Below, piece after piece: positions 5,657 to 6,497 of a DNA stretch of 6,497 nt. The position numbers and the translations under genes were made by a program. Within the stretch, counting starts at the first letter, position 1. The number at the start of each line of letters is the position of its first letter. The DNA comes from Bryobacterales bacterium. Its GTDB lineage: Bacteria > Acidobacteriota > Terriglobia > Bryobacterales > Bryobacteraceae. The notes beneath the pieces were generated by a model. The model ran no database searches and was not told the origin of the DNA. It saw only the letters and a list, made by a program, of their open reading frames with translations. The stretch is taken from positions 2,866 to 9,362 of the forward strand of contig PLGA01000349.1 of assembly GCA_003139735.1 (NCBI GenBank), in the 5' to 3' direction.

Positions 5657-6456
5657 TGCGCTACGGGCTGATCGCCGGAAACGGACGCTTTCCCCTCCTG
5701 GCGCTCGAAAGCGCGCGGCGGCTGGGCCAGGACGTGACCGTCATCGCTATCGAGGAGGAAGCTTCCCGCGACGTGGAAGCCCTGGCCCCCCGTTGCCACT
5801 GGCTTTCGCTCGGGCAGCTCGGCAAGTTGATCGACATCTTGAAGCAGGAGGGCATCACCGAGGTGGTGATGGCTGGCCAGGTCAAGCACGCTAAGATCTT
5901 TTCATCGATCCGCCCGGACTGGCGGCTGGCCAAGCTGTTGGCCTCGTTGCCCTGGAAGAATACCGACGGGTTGATCGGCGGCGTCGTCAAGATCCTCGAA
6001 GACGAGGGCATTCACCTGCGGGATTCCACCGCGCTGTTGAAGCCCATGCTGGCAACCTCCGGCGCCATGACCCGGCGCAGGCCGTCGAAGCTGGAGACGG
6101 CGGAATTCGAATACGGCCGGCGCGTGGCCGATGCGCTGTCGGGCTTCGACGTCGGCCAGAGCGTCGTTGTCTGCGAGCGCGCCTGCGTGGCGCTTGAGGC
6201 CATGGAGGGCACCGACGCCATGTTGCGCCGGGCGGCGGCCTTGGTGAATGGGCGGCCGCTTACCCTGGTGAAAGCCGCCCGCCGCCGCGAGCACTTGCTC
6301 TTCGACGTCCCCGTGGTGGGTCTGGAGACCATCCCGGTCATGCGGGAAACCGGAACCACAGCACTGGCCGTGGAGGCCGGGCGAACGCTCATGCTCGACC
6401 GGGAAAAAATGATGGAAGCCGCCAATGATGCCGATATCGCAATTACCGGACTGTGA
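5656..6456 (+). CDS. lpxI: UDP-2,3-diacylglucosamine pyrophosphatase LpxI
   Basis: A 266-residue protein of the LpxI (DUF1009) family, which hydrolyses UDP-2,3-diacylglucosamine to lipid X and UMP in place of LpxH. The N-terminal motif GLIAGNGRFPLLALESAR matches the family GliAGsGrfP opening. AGQVKHAKIF..IRPDW (73-89) and VVVCERACVALEAMEGTDAML (170-190) match its internal blocks, and FDVPVVGLETI (216-226) carries the conserved Asp217, which I infer corresponds to the catalytic-region Asp of Caulobacter LpxI. The segment before it, RREHLL (210-215), departs from the usual P-x-QD-x-R. The ATG overlaps the lpxA stop by one base (TAATG), a sign of translational coupling. lpxB, a frequent neighbour, does not follow immediately within the window. 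Confidence 0.93.
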   Translation: MRYGLIAGNGRFPLLALESARRLGQDVTVIAIEEEASRDVEALAPRCHWLSLGQLGKLIDILKQEGITEVVMAGQVKHAKIFSSIRPDWRLAKLLASLPWKNTDGLIGGVVKILEDEGIHLRDSTALLKPMLATSGAMTRRRPSKLETAEFEYGRRVADALSGFDVGQSVVVCERACVALEAMEGTDAMLRRAAALVNGRPLTLVKAARRREHLLFDVPVVGLETIPVMRETGTTALAVEAGRTLMLDREKMMEAANDADIAITGL

Positions 6457-6462
6457 CCGGAC

Positions 6463-6484
6463 AGCCGAGCCGCAGCCGAGCCGC
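6463..6484. repeat. 11-bp tandem duplication after lpxI
   Basis: AGCCGAGCCGC occurs twice in a row (6463-6473 and 6474-6484), starting 7 bp after the lpxI stop. The second copy runs into the 20-bp dispersed repeat. Confidence 0.7.
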
Positions 6485-6497
6485 GAACGTCAGAGAG
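6478..6497 (+). repeat. 20-bp repeat, copy 2 (after lpxI, cut by window edge)
   Basis: GAGCCGCGAACGTCAGAGAG is identical to 4370-4389 except for one base (C for A at 6491). It reaches the last base of the window, so its true right end is not visible. Confidence 0.7.

Overview
The window looks like chromosomal DNA of a high-GC Gram-negative bacterium. My best guess is a member of the Acidobacteriota, perhaps Solibacter/Bryobacter-like. The reasons are a secreted VWFA-domain protein of the type that is greatly expanded in Acidobacteria, lipid A genes including lpxI, and short GC-rich dispersed repeats between genes. This assignment is inference; no ribosomal RNA or other marker gene is present.

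Layout. (1) 2-655, plus strand: the 3' part of an FGGY-family sugar kinase, whose start lies outside the window. (2) 616-1734, minus strand: a secreted VWFA-domain protein that converges on the kinase; the two genes overlap by 40 bp at their 3' ends. (3) 1735-1992: a divergent intergenic region holding a 109-bp element bounded by 12-bp imperfect inverted repeats. (4) 1993-3402, plus: a metallo-beta-lactamase/beta-CASP ribonuclease-type protein. (5) 3465-4346, plus: a membrane-anchored coiled-coil protein with a basic C-terminal domain, function unknown. (6) 4416-6456, plus: a tight lipid A operon, fabZ-lpxA-lpxI, with a 2-bp gap and then a 1-bp overlap. (7) A 20-bp repeat occurs just before fabZ and again, with one mismatch, just after lpxI at the window's right edge.

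How the genes work together. FabZ dehydrates 3-hydroxyacyl-ACP for fatty acid elongation. LpxA uses the same 3-hydroxyacyl-ACP pool to acylate UDP-GlcNAc, the first step of lipid A synthesis. LpxI hydrolyses UDP-2,3-diacylglucosamine to lipid X, replacing LpxH. lpxD and lpxB, often neighbours of these genes, are not in the window. The other genes have no evident pathway link to the operon.

I found no wholly new system. The points most worth a second look are the inverted-repeat element at 1791-1899, the repeat pair bracketing the lipid A operon, the uncharacterised coiled-coil protein, the apparently leaderless fabZ start, and departures from family consensus in the VWFA protein (MIDAS Thr to Ala), LpxA (acyl-ruler Gly to Pro) and LpxI (degenerate motif before the conserved Asp). 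No tRNA, rRNA, CRISPR array, transposase or convincing intrinsic terminator was seen.
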